A stretch of DNA of 64,000 nucleotides from Sphingobacteriaceae bacterium DW12 (GTDB lineage Bacteria > Bacteroidota > Bacteroidia > Sphingobacteriales > Sphingobacteriaceae). The stretch lies in the NCBI GenBank assembly GCA_000783305.1, contig JROE01000008.1:418204-482203 (forward strand), read 5' to 3'. This document shows, one piece after another, positions 18,219 through 26,377 of this stretch. Each line of letters starts with the position of its first letter. Position 1 is the first letter of the stretch. The notes below the pieces were generated by a model, which saw nothing but the letters and a program-made list of their open reading frames with translations, searched no databases and was not told where the DNA came from. Both the position numbers and the translations under genes were made by a program.

Positions 18219-20003
18219 TTACATTCTTTCAGGCACCACGATACCCAACAACCCCATACCTTTTGAGAGCACATTTGCTGCAACAGCAGAGAGATGGAGA
18301 CGGAATGTACGAACAGCCTGATCCTCTGCTTTCAAAATAGTCTCTTCATGATAGAATTTATTATAAAGCTTCGACACATCGTACACGTAATTCGCCAATT
18401 GTGCAGGGCTAAACTCCTCTGCAGAGGCCGCTACAACATTTCCATAATTGCCCAAACACTGAATCAGGTCACGTTCATAAGAGGATAAAGACGGGGGCAC
18501 AGCCACACCATCGGTTGTTGAGAAATTTGATTTGTTCAAAACTGATTTAATACGTGCGTGCGTGTATTGAATAAAGGGTCCGGTATGGCCCTGAAAATCC
18601 ACTGACTCATTTGGGTCAAACAACAACCTCTTCTTCGGGTCAACCTTCAGCAAAAAGTACTTCAATGCCCCCATTCCAATAATCTGATAGAGTGATTCTT
18701 TCTCCTCGTCCGTAAACCCCTCTGTCTTTCCGAGCTCTTCGGTACGATCCCTTGCAGTATCTACCATCTCAGACATCAAGTCATCGGCATCCACCACGGT
18801 TCCCTCTCTAGACTTCATCTTTCCTGAAGGTAAATCTACCATTCCATAAGAAAGGTGAAATAGTCCGTTTGCCCAGGACTTACCCAATTTTTTCAAAATC
18901 AAGAATAACACCTTAAAATGATAGTCTTGCTCATTCCCTACGACATAAATAGATTCATCCATTTTGAACTCATCATATTTTAACTGGGCCGTTCCCAGAT
19001 CTTGGGTAATGTATACAGATGTACCATCTCCACGCAATACCAATTTTTGATCTAAGCCTTCATCAGTCAGGTCAATCCAAACCGAGTTATCTTCCTTTTT
19101 GAAGAAAACTCCACTTGCAAGACCCTCTTGTATAATATCCTTTCCCAAAAGATAAGTATTGGATTCGTAATAATACTTATCAAAGTCCACCCCAAGTTGC
19201 CTATAGGTTTTTTCGAATCCAGTATACACCCATCCGTTCATCATGGTCCACAATTCAATCACGTCTTGATCTCCAGCTTCCCATTTTTGAAGCATCTCCT
19301 GTGCTTCTCGTATTAAAGGAGCGTTCTTCTTTGCTTCTTCTTCCGTCTGCCCCTCGGCCTTTAACGTATCGATTTGCTTTTTATACTCCTTATCAAAAAT
19401 GACATAATATTTGCCCACAAGATGATCACCTTTCATACCAGATGAAGTTGGCGTCTCGGTGTCTCCAAATTTCTGCCATGCCAACATGGACTTACAGATA
19501 TGGATACCTCTGTCATTGACCAAATTGGCCTTGACCACATCATAGCCATAAGCTTTGAGAATCTCTGCTACTGAGTAACCTAACAAGTTGTTACGGATAT
19601 GCCCCAAATGCAGTGGTTTATTCGTATTTGGAGAAGAATATTCAACCATTATACGTTTTCCATTTGAAGGGAAACTTCCAAAATTAGGGGCGACCAATTT
19701 CGAATTTAAGAGATTAATCCAATACACATCCGACAGACTGATATTGAGAAAGCCCTTAATAACGTTGAAGGCAGCAATTTCAGCTATTTTCGATTGCAAG
19801 AACTCGCCGACTTCGGTTCCCGTTTGCTCTGGAGATTTCTTTGAAAATCGCGTTATCGGAAAAACAACGATAGTAATCTGACCTTCAAACTCTTTTCGAG
19901 TCTCTTGCAAGGTAACCTGCGAAACGGGAATTTCGGCCTGATAAAGCTCTTTTACTGCTTGCACCGTAAGGTCCACAAGCGCATTTTCAATAGATACAGT
20001 CAT
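18219..20003 (-). CDS. argS: Arginine-tRNA ligase
   Basis: The 594-residue class I synthetase has the HIGH-type motif in SSPNTNKPLHLGHIRNNLLG, the KMSKS-like loop GKMKSREGT, the N-terminal Arg-tRNA additional domain, and the C-terminal DALR anticodon-binding domain with YDVSKLYNKFYHEE. The length is standard. It is transcribed divergently from the arginine decarboxylase gene, with 109 bases between the starts. Confidence 0.97.
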   Translation of the reverse strand: MTVSIENALVDLTVQAVKELYQAEIPVSQVTLQETRKEFEGQITIVVFPITRFSKKSPEQTGTEVGEFLQSKIAEIAAFNVIKGFLNISLSDVYWINLLNSKLVAPNFGSFPSNGKRIMVEYSSPNTNKPLHLGHIRNNLLGYSVAEILKAYGYDVVKANLVNDRGIHICKSMLAWQKFGDTETPTSSGMKGDHLVGKYYVIFDKEYKKQIDTLKAEGQTEEEAKKNAPLIREAQEMLQKWEAGDQDVIELWTMMNGWVYTGFEKTYRQLGVDFDKYYYESNTYLLGKDIIQEGLASGVFFKKEDNSVWIDLTDEGLDQKLVLRGDGTSVYITQDLGTAQLKYDEFKMDESIYVVGNEQDYHFKVLFLILKKLGKSWANGLFHLSYGMVDLPSGKMKSREGTVVDADDLMSEMVDTARDRTEELGKTEGFTDEEKESLYQIIGMGALKYFLLKVDPKKRLLFDPNESVDFQGHTGPFIQYTHARIKSVLNKSNFSTTDGVAVPPSLSSYERDLIQCLGNYGNVVAASAEEFSPAQLANYVYDVSKLYNKFYHEETILKAEDQAVRTFRLHLSAVAANVLSKGMGLLGIVVPERM

Positions 20004-20088
20004 GTAATGAATAAGTAATTTTTACAACTTTCTGATTATGAACGACAAATAAATAGCATTCGCTATACCTGTATTCGGGATGAAAGCA

Positions 20089-20096
20089 TATCTTTG
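20089..20096 (+). promoter_or_regulatory. -7 box of the arginine decarboxylase gene
   Basis: TATCTTTG matches TAnnTTTG and lies 16 bases before the ATG at 20113. The -33 element is weak. Confidence 0.5.
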
Positions 20097-20112
20097 CCAA
20101 AAATAATAAAAA

Positions 20113-21504
20113 ATGCAGAGCTATCAGGAATTTCTTGACCTAAGTGTTGGTTTTCCGCAAGACGGATTCGAAATCATCGACGACGAATTGTATTTCCATG
20201 ATTTGAATCTAATGGAAATGATAGAAACGTATGGGACACCATTACGTTTTACCTATTTGCCTATCGTCAGCAAAAAAATTCAACAAGCTAAAATTTTGTT
20301 TCAAACCGCTATCTTGAAACATAATTATCGCGGGTCGTATAAATATTGTTATTGTACTAAATCATCGCATTTCAAACACATTGTCGAAGAAGCATTAAAA
20401 AATGACATCCACTTAGAGACTTCCTCTGCATTTGACATGCCAATGATTGACATGTTAGAACGACAAGGAACTGTCACGAAAGATATTACGGTAATCTGTA
20501 ATGGGTTCAAAACCTATCAGTACAAACAGTACATCATTGATATGATCCATGATGGGTACAAGAATATTATCCCTGTATTGGACAATAAAGAAGAATTCAA
20601 TCTATACGATGATGAAATTGAAATGGAAGAACCCTGCAATTTAGGGATCCGTATAGCTTCGGAAGAGCAACCAGACTCTCAGTTTTACACTTCTCGTCTA
20701 GGAATACGAAGTGAAGACATCATTGATTTCTACAACAACAAGATAGCTGAAAATCCAAATTTTAGAGTTAAATTACTTCACTTTTTTATCAATTCCGGCA
20801 TTTCGGATACGCCGTATTATTGGAACGAATTAGAGAAGTATGTAACGTTATATTGCAAATTCAAGAAAGTAAATCCAGAACTTGACACACTTGATATTGG
20901 TGGCGGAATGCCCTTCAAAGACTCATTGGTTCATGATTTCGATTATGAATATATGGTCAATGAAATTGTCAACCGAATCAAGCAGATATGTGCGCATCAC
21001 GAAGTGATGGAACCAGATATTATTACTGAATTTGGAAAATATACAGTTGCAGAGGCGTCAGGTATACTCTATAAAGTACTGGGCAGAAAACAACAGAATG
21101 ACCGTGAAAGATGGTTTATGATTGATGGTTCCTTTATCACCAATCTACCTGATGTATGGGCCCTTAATCAAAAGTATATCCTGCTTCCTATCAACAATTG
21201 GGATTCGGAGTACGAACGAGTCAACTTAGGTGGTATTACTTGTGATGGCCAAGACTATTACAATCAGGAAGCCCATATGAACTCTGTGTTCATGCCAAAA
21301 ACGAGAAAAGTACAATATCTAGGATTCTTCCATACGGGTGCCTATCAGGACGTATTAAGTGGCTATGGTGGCATTCACCACTGTCTACTACCATCCCCTA
21401 AGCATGTATTGATACGTCGTAATCGCGACGAGACATTCAATTACGAGGTATTTGGAGAAGAACAAAATTCAAAACAAGTCATGAAATTATTGGGCTACCA
21501 ATAA
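20113..21504 (+). CDS. speA: Arginine decarboxylase-like PLP enzyme (alanine racemase fold)
   Basis: The 463-residue protein belongs to the fold-type III decarboxylases. The probable PLP lysine lies in SYKYCYCTKSSHFKHIVEEAL (about 75-95), with LETSSAFDMP, a glycine loop LDIGGGMPFKDS and the C-terminal cysteine region GGITCDGQDYY. Bacteroidetes proteins of this size and start (FLDLSVGFPQDGFEI) are annotated as arginine decarboxylase, giving agmatine for polyamine synthesis. The substrate is not proved by sequence, and the neighbouring argS is the only contextual hint. Confidence 0.75.
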   Translation: MQSYQEFLDLSVGFPQDGFEIIDDELYFHDLNLMEMIETYGTPLRFTYLPIVSKKIQQAKILFQTAILKHNYRGSYKYCYCTKSSHFKHIVEEALKNDIHLETSSAFDMPMIDMLERQGTVTKDITVICNGFKTYQYKQYIIDMIHDGYKNIIPVLDNKEEFNLYDDEIEMEEPCNLGIRIASEEQPDSQFYTSRLGIRSEDIIDFYNNKIAENPNFRVKLLHFFINSGISDTPYYWNELEKYVTLYCKFKKVNPELDTLDIGGGMPFKDSLVHDFDYEYMVNEIVNRIKQICAHHEVMEPDIITEFGKYTVAEASGILYKVLGRKQQNDRERWFMIDGSFITNLPDVWALNQKYILLPINNWDSEYERVNLGGITCDGQDYYNQEAHMNSVFMPKTRKVQYLGFFHTGAYQDVLSGYGGIHHCLLPSPKHVLIRRNRDETFNYEVFGEEQNSKQVMKLLGYQ

Positions 21505-21527
21505 GATTTATCAAATACGTAAAAAGA

Positions 21528-21555
21528 AGAGCGGTCTATTTTGATCGCTCTTTTT
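21528..21555 (+). terminator. Terminator after the arginine decarboxylase gene
   Basis: AGAGCGGTC pairs with GATCGCTCT (one G-T) around TATTTT and continues into TTTTT, 24 bases after the stop codon. Confidence 0.85.
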
Positions 21556-21875
21556 CATTCTCCCTACATTGCAACCTGCATATATATAACACTCTTTTTC
21601 ATCCGTTCGATAGGGGCGTATACCTTCGGTGCAACCTCAGGTCAATTGTACGAGTACTGCTATACAAATGGGTAATTAATACAGGATTAATACTGTATTA
21701 AGGATAGAGTATTATCCAAATAGAGTTGAATCTATCCCAAAGGTATGTCGAAGCCAACACCAAGTACTTAGGTCACTGCCCCCATTTCTTCTCTTGAAAT
21801 TCGACGATCGACAGTAAAAGAGTCTTGATGACATCATTTTTATATATCAATACGATTATTGCAAAAGAATTTATT
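21556..21875. other. Intergenic stretch with weak hairpins only
   Basis: About 320 bases contain no ORF that I support. Two modest inverted repeats are visible (AATACAG/CTGTATT near 21678-21700, and GGATAG/CTATCC spanning about 21703-21740). I cannot assign a function. Confidence 0.4.
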
Positions 21876-21883
21876 TAGGTTTG
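21876..21883 (+). promoter_or_regulatory. -7 box of the DUF423 gene
   Basis: TAGGTTTG matches TAnnTTTG. A start near 21890 precedes the DUF423 ATG at 21908 by about 18 nt and excludes the alternative ATG at 21859. Confidence 0.5.
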
Positions 21884-21907
21884 ACATTCATACAACACAA
21901 CATTGCC

Positions 21908-22281
21908 ATGCAAGAGCTAGTTATTATTACAGCAGGAGTTTTAGGTGCCAGCGGAATTGTGCTTGGAGCCTTTGGAGCGCATGCTTTCAAAAAATATTAA
22001 GTGAGGACAAGCTTGCTTCCTTTGAAGTTGGGGTCCGCTATCAGATGTATACTGCCATGTTTCTATTAGTTATAGGATTCAATCTAACCTTTGACGCCCC
22101 TTCCGAAAAGACAGCCTATTATGCAAGCACTATTGGAACGATTCTATTTTCTGGAAGTATTTATTTCCTATCATTTGCAGATTATTGGAAGAAGAATTTC
22201 AAATTCTTAGGGCCCATAACGCCGCTAGGGGGATTACTAATGATTATCGGCTGGGTGGCACTTATTATGAAGTTGGTTTAA
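21908..22281 (+). pseudogene. DUF423 (YgdD-like) membrane protein, frameshifted
   Basis: From ATG 21908 the frame reads MQELVIITAGVLGASGIVLG then AFGAHAFKKY and hits TAA at 21998. The next frame continues the same protein as KILSEDKLASFEVGVRYQMY and on through three more hydrophobic helices to 22281. Both halves are typical of DUF423 (GAFGAHAxK, then YQMYTAMFLL). One extra A in the A6 run (21989-21994) would restore a 124-residue protein. It is a recent mutation, a sequencing error, or slippage at the A-run. Family function is unknown. Confidence 0.85.
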
Positions 22282-22317
22282 TCGGTTAAATAACTCGATT
22301 TTTCGAATCAGAATTAG

Positions 22318-22349
22318 CTTGCATTTATATATAAGTTTCCCTAGATTTG
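22318..22349 (+). promoter_or_regulatory. Promoter of the fluoride-riboswitch transcript
   Basis: CTTG (22318-22321), a 20-nt spacer and TAGATTTG (22342-22349) make a near-consensus promoter. The expected start near 22356 is just ahead of the riboswitch. Confidence 0.65.
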
Positions 22350-22359
22350 ATATACATAT

Positions 22360-22410
22360 GGCAATGATGTCTGCCCTAAACCGCCGTAAAAAGCTGATGA
22401 CGTCTACTGA
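22360..22410 (+). ncRNA. Fluoride riboswitch (crcB motif)
   Basis: The sequence carries the aptamer landmarks in order: GGCAATGATGTCTGCC (P1 GGCA/TGCC, loop ATGATGTC), linker CTAAACC, a short P3, and AAGCTGATGACGTCTACTG. The loop GATGTC can pair with GACGTC to form the pseudoknot of the fluoride aptamer. It lies about 70 nt before a CLC-F type transporter gene, a standard target of this riboswitch. A hairpin follows as likely expression platform. Confidence 0.9.
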
Positions 22411-22449
22411 CCCCACATCTATTTGATTAGGTATGCTAATAGATAGGGG
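22411..22449 (+). promoter_or_regulatory. Expression platform hairpin of the fluoride riboswitch
   Basis: ATCTATT (22417-22423) pairs with AATAGAT (22438-22444), extended by CCCC/GGGG with a small bulge, and ATTTTGATT follows. It could act as a weak intrinsic terminator, or a fold that responds to ligand. The T tract is short, so the mechanism is uncertain. Confidence 0.5.
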
Positions 22450-22477
22450 ATTTTGATTAATATTCAAGTAGACGAAC

Positions 22478-23746
22478 ATGTTCAAAACCACACTTCCACC
22501 TTCACGACTTATAGGTTCGGTCCTTCTCAAATGGACTTGGCTTAGCCTGACTATTGGTATCCTTGTTGGATCCGCATCAGCTTTTTTTCTGACCTCTTTA
22601 TCATGGGTGACGGAATATAGAGATCTAAATAATTGGATTATTATATTTTTACCAATTGCTGGTCTGTGTATTGGATTAGCTTATCACTATTGGGGAGGCA
22701 CTGCCAATAAAGGAAATAACCTCTTGATATCAGAATATCACCAACCTCATTTACATATCCCCTTCCGCATGTTCCCATTGGTATTGATTGGCACACTAAT
22801 AACCCATCTATTTGGCGGTTCGGCGGGCCGTGAGGGTACGGCTGTCCAAATGGGTGGAACAATAGCCGATCAGTTTTCCAAACGATATAAAATAGATAGC
22901 GAAGATCGAAAAGCACTTTTGATTATGGGAATTAGCGCTGGATTCGCATCTGTCTTCGGCACTCCACTCGCTGGAGCTATCTTTGCATTGGAAGTATTGA
23001 TTATTAGAAAAAGGCAGCTACATCTATTTATTCCTAGTCTGATGTGTGCATTTATCGCCGATGTTACCTGTCGGTTATGGCAAGTGGGGCATACCCATTA
23101 TGAAGTGAGTGCTCCTCTTCCCACATTATCTATATCGCTGTTGCTATATACGATCATCGCAGGTATCATCTTTGGAGTGACAGCTCTCCTATTTACCAAA
23201 ACTGGAGACCTCTTTAGTCATCTCTTCAAGAAAGGAATCAAATTTCCACCTCTGAGACCTTTTGTTGGTGGAATTATCATTGCGAGTGTTGTATTAATTT
23301 CAGGATCGACAAGATATATAGGTCTTGGAATTCCCACGTTAATAGCATCTTTTGACTCCCAACTACCAACATATGATTTCATTGCCAAACTATTGCTCAC
23401 CACCTTCACTCTGAGTGCCGGTTTCAAGGGTGGTGAAGTCACACCCCTTTTCTTTATTGGTGCGACGCTAGGCAATATGCTAGCCTTATTCGTTCCGATA
23501 CCGATGTCAATCCTTGTCGCAATGGGGTTCGTAGCGGTATTTGCCGGAGCTACTAATACACCTTTAGCGTGTACGGTGATGGGAATGGAGTTATTTGGAG
23601 TAGAGTATGGAATCGTATTAGCTATTGCGTGCTTTGCAGCTTATCTTTGTTCTGGAAGAAAGGGCATCTACAGCGCCCAGAAAATAGGCAAAAACAAGCG
23701 TACTTTCTACTTTCGCATTCGAAAAAAGTACCTCCGCAACTTATAG
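22478..23746 (+). CDS. CLC-F type fluoride/proton antiporter
   Basis: The 422-residue CLC protein differs from chloride CLCs at the selectivity filter. The first signature reads NKGNNLLISE (about 78-87) instead of GSGIP, and the second reads GREGTAVQMGG (about 117-127), keeping the gating glutamate but with T for P. These are features of the fluoride-specific CLC-F subgroup. The upstream fluoride riboswitch supports the assignment independently. Its likely role is fluoride export at the inner membrane. The 3' end overlaps the end of convergent mqnA by six bases. Confidence 0.88.
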   Translation: MFKTTLPPSRLIGSVLLKWTWLSLTIGILVGSASAFFLTSLSWVTEYRDLNNWIIIFLPIAGLCIGLAYHYWGGTANKGNNLLISEYHQPHLHIPFRMFPLVLIGTLITHLFGGSAGREGTAVQMGGTIADQFSKRYKIDSEDRKALLIMGISAGFASVFGTPLAGAIFALEVLIIRKRQLHLFIPSLMCAFIADVTCRLWQVGHTHYEVSAPLPTLSISLLLYTIIAGIIFGVTALLFTKTGDLFSHLFKKGIKFPPLRPFVGGIIIASVVLISGSTRYIGLGIPTLIASFDSQLPTYDFIAKLLLTTFTLSAGFKGGEVTPLFFIGATLGNMLALFVPIPMSILVAMGFVAVFAGATNTPLACTVMGMELFGVEYGIVLAIACFAAYLCSGRKGIYSAQKIGKNKRTFYFRIRKKYLRNL

Positions 23747-24460
23747 GGTCTTATAGAGTGTGAGGTATTTTTCAACAGCCAACCTTTTGGATGCCGTCAG
23801 ATGAAAATCCAAATTTTGTGTCAGGTATTGATGATAGTCTAAATCGGGATAGACAGGCAATCCAGCAATGACATCATCAGCATGTTGGACGCCGTATTTC
23901 AAGGCTTCATTGAACTCTTCTAGAAACCCTTTAGGCAGCTCTTTGTTGGAGACCCACAGCGCAAAAGCAAAAGGCAAACCTGTGAATTTTTTCCATTCTA
24001 AGCCCAAATCGTATACATATGGCACCATTTTTTTCTTTCCAAAAGTCCGATCGCCAATCAGTACATAGGCATCTGCCTCTCCATCGGTGACAATCTCAAC
24101 GTCTCGATTCCAATGGTATTTCAGTAGGATACGAGCTAGTCCATTGGACGTCCTGGATTGTTGATCCAGTAATATAGACGAAATCTCATTGGCAGGTTTT
24201 TCCGAAAAGATGAAAACAGAATCTACGGCACCCTCTGTTCCAATACAAAAGTCGGTGTTGATATAATACTCGGGTAAGCTGAGTAAAGCCGCCGTTGGGA
24301 TAATCCCCATATCGACCTCGTCATCTATCACGCGCTGTGCACATGCACTTGGATGATCTACCCGAAGGTCTATCTTATCTTTTACAGGAGAGTGAGCAAT
24401 TCCGTTTAAAAAGGGTAACGTATTCGTGTAGGATACAGCAGATATTTTAATTTTATCCAT
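23741..24460 (-). CDS. mqnA: Chorismate dehydratase (futalosine menaquinone pathway)
   Basis: The 239-residue protein has the MqnA/MqnD periplasmic-binding-like fold: KISAVSYTNTLPFLNGI at the start, then DEVDMGIIPTAALLSLPEY and FCIGTEGAVDSVFIFSEKP. MqnA removes water from chorismate to give 3-enolpyruvylbenzoate, the first committed step. A TTG at 24466 is in frame, but ATG 24460 is preferred. It overlaps the end of the histidine phosphatase gene by eight bases, in one operon with mqnE. Confidence 0.88.
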   Translation of the reverse strand: MDKIKISAVSYTNTLPFLNGIAHSPVKDKIDLRVDHPSACAQRVIDDEVDMGIIPTAALLSLPEYYINTDFCIGTEGAVDSVFIFSEKPANEISSILLDQQSRTSNGLARILLKYHWNRDVEIVTDGEADAYVLIGDRTFGKKKMVPYVYDLGLEWKKFTGLPFAFALWVSNKELPKGFLEEFNEALKYGVQHADDVIAGLPVYPDLDYHQYLTQNLDFHLTASKRLAVEKYLTLYKTL

Positions 24461-25082
24461 TCTCAACTATTCCTTCTAAATGTTTGATATTGTAATAATC
24501 TATAATGCTAAATTGGTTGCTTTGATATTTGACAACATAAAGAGCTGTATTGGTATGCGGAAAATCATCCATCAGTCTAACATCTACATCTGTCAATACA
24601 CACATCAATATCCTTAATGCACGACCGTGCAGGCACACCAAAACGGTATCTTCCTCGGGTTGCCTAAGCATATGATCAATTGCTTGCCTTTGTCGTTCGA
24701 CAACTTGGTTAGGAGATTCTCCGTCTTCTATATTCAGATCCAGGTCGCCCTTGCGCCAAGCACCAACAACTTTCTCAAACCCTGACATGATTGCTGGATT
24801 TTGTTCACGTCCTTCGTAGATTCCCCAGCTGATTTCATCCAACCCTTCCAACTGTTCCCAAGCAATCCCTTGCTCCAGAAAGGGGGTTACCGTCTGATGC
24901 GTTCTCAACAAAGTAGACGTATATACTTTGTCGAACTTAATATCCTTATAGCTTTCGTAAAAAGCTTGGGCCTGTCTTTGCCCATTTTCGTTCAAAGGAG
25001 AGTTGACACCCCGCCCTTGAACAATACCTCGAAGGTTCAGATCAGTCTGACCGTGTCTTATGAAATAAAATATCTTTTCCAA
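24453..25082 (-). CDS. Histidine phosphatase family protein (phosphoglycerate mutase-like)
   Basis: The 209-residue protein has the catalytic RHG motif near the N-terminus (FYFIRHGQTDLNLRGIVQGRG), the acid loop region (DEISWGIYEGRE), and the second histidine in VLVCLHGRALRILM. The substrate cannot be deduced. It lies between mqnE and mqnA and overlaps mqnA, so it is co-transcribed with menaquinone genes. No phosphatase step is known in the futalosine route, so the link may be only transcriptional. Confidence 0.88.
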   Translation of the reverse strand: MEKIFYFIRHGQTDLNLRGIVQGRGVNSPLNENGQRQAQAFYESYKDIKFDKVYTSTLLRTHQTVTPFLEQGIAWEQLEGLDEISWGIYEGREQNPAIMSGFEKVVGAWRKGDLDLNIEDGESPNQVVERQRQAIDHMLRQPEEDTVLVCLHGRALRILMCVLTDVDVRLMDDFPHTNTALYVVKYQSNQFSIIDYYNIKHLEGIVENG

Positions 25083-25088
25083 ATAATG

Positions 25089-26291
25089 TTAACTATTGAT
25101 AACGGGTAGGGAATAATAACTTTTCTTTTTAGCAGCCGCATCTTCAAAGACATAATCTTTGTAGTCGGTCACGACATTGTACAAGGTATCGCGTTCTATT
25201 GGATGACGCCCTACATTTTTTATCAATTCGACCAATTCCTGTGTACTCATTGCCGGGGTTTGCTCTTCCGCTCCAGCCATGCTATAAATTTTTGTGGTAT
25301 CGTCAAGTGTACCGTCAATATCATCTACGCCAAAACTGAGGGCCATCTGAGCAGTGTCTCGTGATATCATTGCCCAATACGCCTTAATGTGTGGAAAATT
25401 GTCCATGTAAATACGAGCTATCGCATAGTTACGCAAATCCTCAACAACGGACACTTCAGGAACGTCCGACATCTGATTTTCCTTGTTTCTAAATTTGAGA
25501 GGAATAAAGGTCTGGAAGCCCCCAGTCTTATCCTGGAGCTGTCTCAATCGTTCCATATGATCTATACGGTGCCAATAGTGCTCAATATGCCCATACAACA
25601 TTGTCGCATTGGTATGCATACCTAACTTGTGCGCCTGCTCATGAATATCTAACCACTGCTCGGCAGTACATTTATCATGTGCTATCTTTTCCCTAATTTC
25701 GGGATGAAAGATTTCGGCACCTCCTCCAGGCATAGAGTCAAGTCCCGCTTCATGCAAATATTTCATCCCGTCATAATGACTCAATTTAGCCTTTTTGAAG
25801 ATATAGTAGTATTCGACTGGAGTAAGTGCTTTAATGTGTAGCTCCGGACGATATGCCTTACATTTGCGAAAAAAATCAGCGTAGAATTCGAGATTCTGCT
25901 TGGGGACTACCCCACCTGTGATATGGACTTCCGTAACGGGCTCTTCATCGTATTTTTTGACGACCTCCATCATTCCATCGACGTCCATTTCCCAACCTTC
26001 TCCCCGTTGTTTAATCATGCGAGAGTAGGAACAAAACTTACAATCGTATACACACACGTTAGTAGGTTCAATATGAAAATTTCGATTAAAATAGGTAATG
26101 TCACCGTGTTTGCGCTCACGAATAAAATTGGCAAGTACGCCAAGATAACTAAGTTCACCTTTTTCGAAAAGTAATACACCTTCCTCAAAAGTCAAGCGCT
26201 CACTGTCTAAAACTTTTTGGGCTATGCTACGCAGTTCAGGATCTAAACGGCTGTTGTTGATTAAAAAATCTATCTTGTATCTAGCTTCCAT
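25089..26291 (-). CDS. mqnE: Aminofutalosine synthase, radical SAM
   Basis: The 400-residue radical SAM enzyme has the cluster motif CVYDCKFC in HIEPTNVCVYDCKFCSYSR. It also has VTEVHITGGVVP and GLDSMPGGGAEIFHPEIREKI. The GGGAEIF variant and overall sequence favour MqnE over its paralogue MqnC. The frame is open to 26321, but a -7 box at 26310-26317 implies a start near 26303, so ATG 26291 (MEARYKID) is the likely start. It joins the MqnA product with SAM. Confidence 0.85.
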   Translation of the reverse strand: MEARYKIDFLINNSRLDPELRSIAQKVLDSERLTFEEGVLLFEKGELSYLGVLANFIRERKHGDITYFNRNFHIEPTNVCVYDCKFCSYSRMIKQRGEGWEMDVDGMMEVVKKYDEEPVTEVHITGGVVPKQNLEFYADFFRKCKAYRPELHIKALTPVEYYYIFKKAKLSHYDGMKYLHEAGLDSMPGGGAEIFHPEIREKIAHDKCTAEQWLDIHEQAHKLGMHTNATMLYGHIEHYWHRIDHMERLRQLQDKTGGFQTFIPLKFRNKENQMSDVPEVSVVEDLRNYAIARIYMDNFPHIKAYWAMISRDTAQMALSFGVDDIDGTLDDTTKIYSMAGAEEQTPAMSTQELVELIKNVGRHPIERDTLYNVVTDYKDYVFEDAAAKKKSYYSLPVINS

Positions 26292-26309
26292 ATCTCTTCT
26301 CCTATTAGA

Positions 26310-26317
26310 CAAATGTA
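26310..26317 (-). promoter_or_regulatory. -7 box of the mqnE-mqnA operon
   Basis: The minus strand reads TACATTTG, a consensus -7 element. It lies 19 bases upstream of ATG 26291 and argues against the longer frame. Confidence 0.55.
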
Positions 26318-26377
26318 CCAATATTAGACTAAAAATACGAGAAGATTAGATGTTAAAAGAAACCCTTTACAGAAAGA

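Noticed and set aside
21859..22281. Continuous 140-codon ORF as the true DUF423 gene
   Set aside because: Its first 46 codons do not resemble DUF423, while the other frame from 21908 does. A -7 box lies between the two starts.
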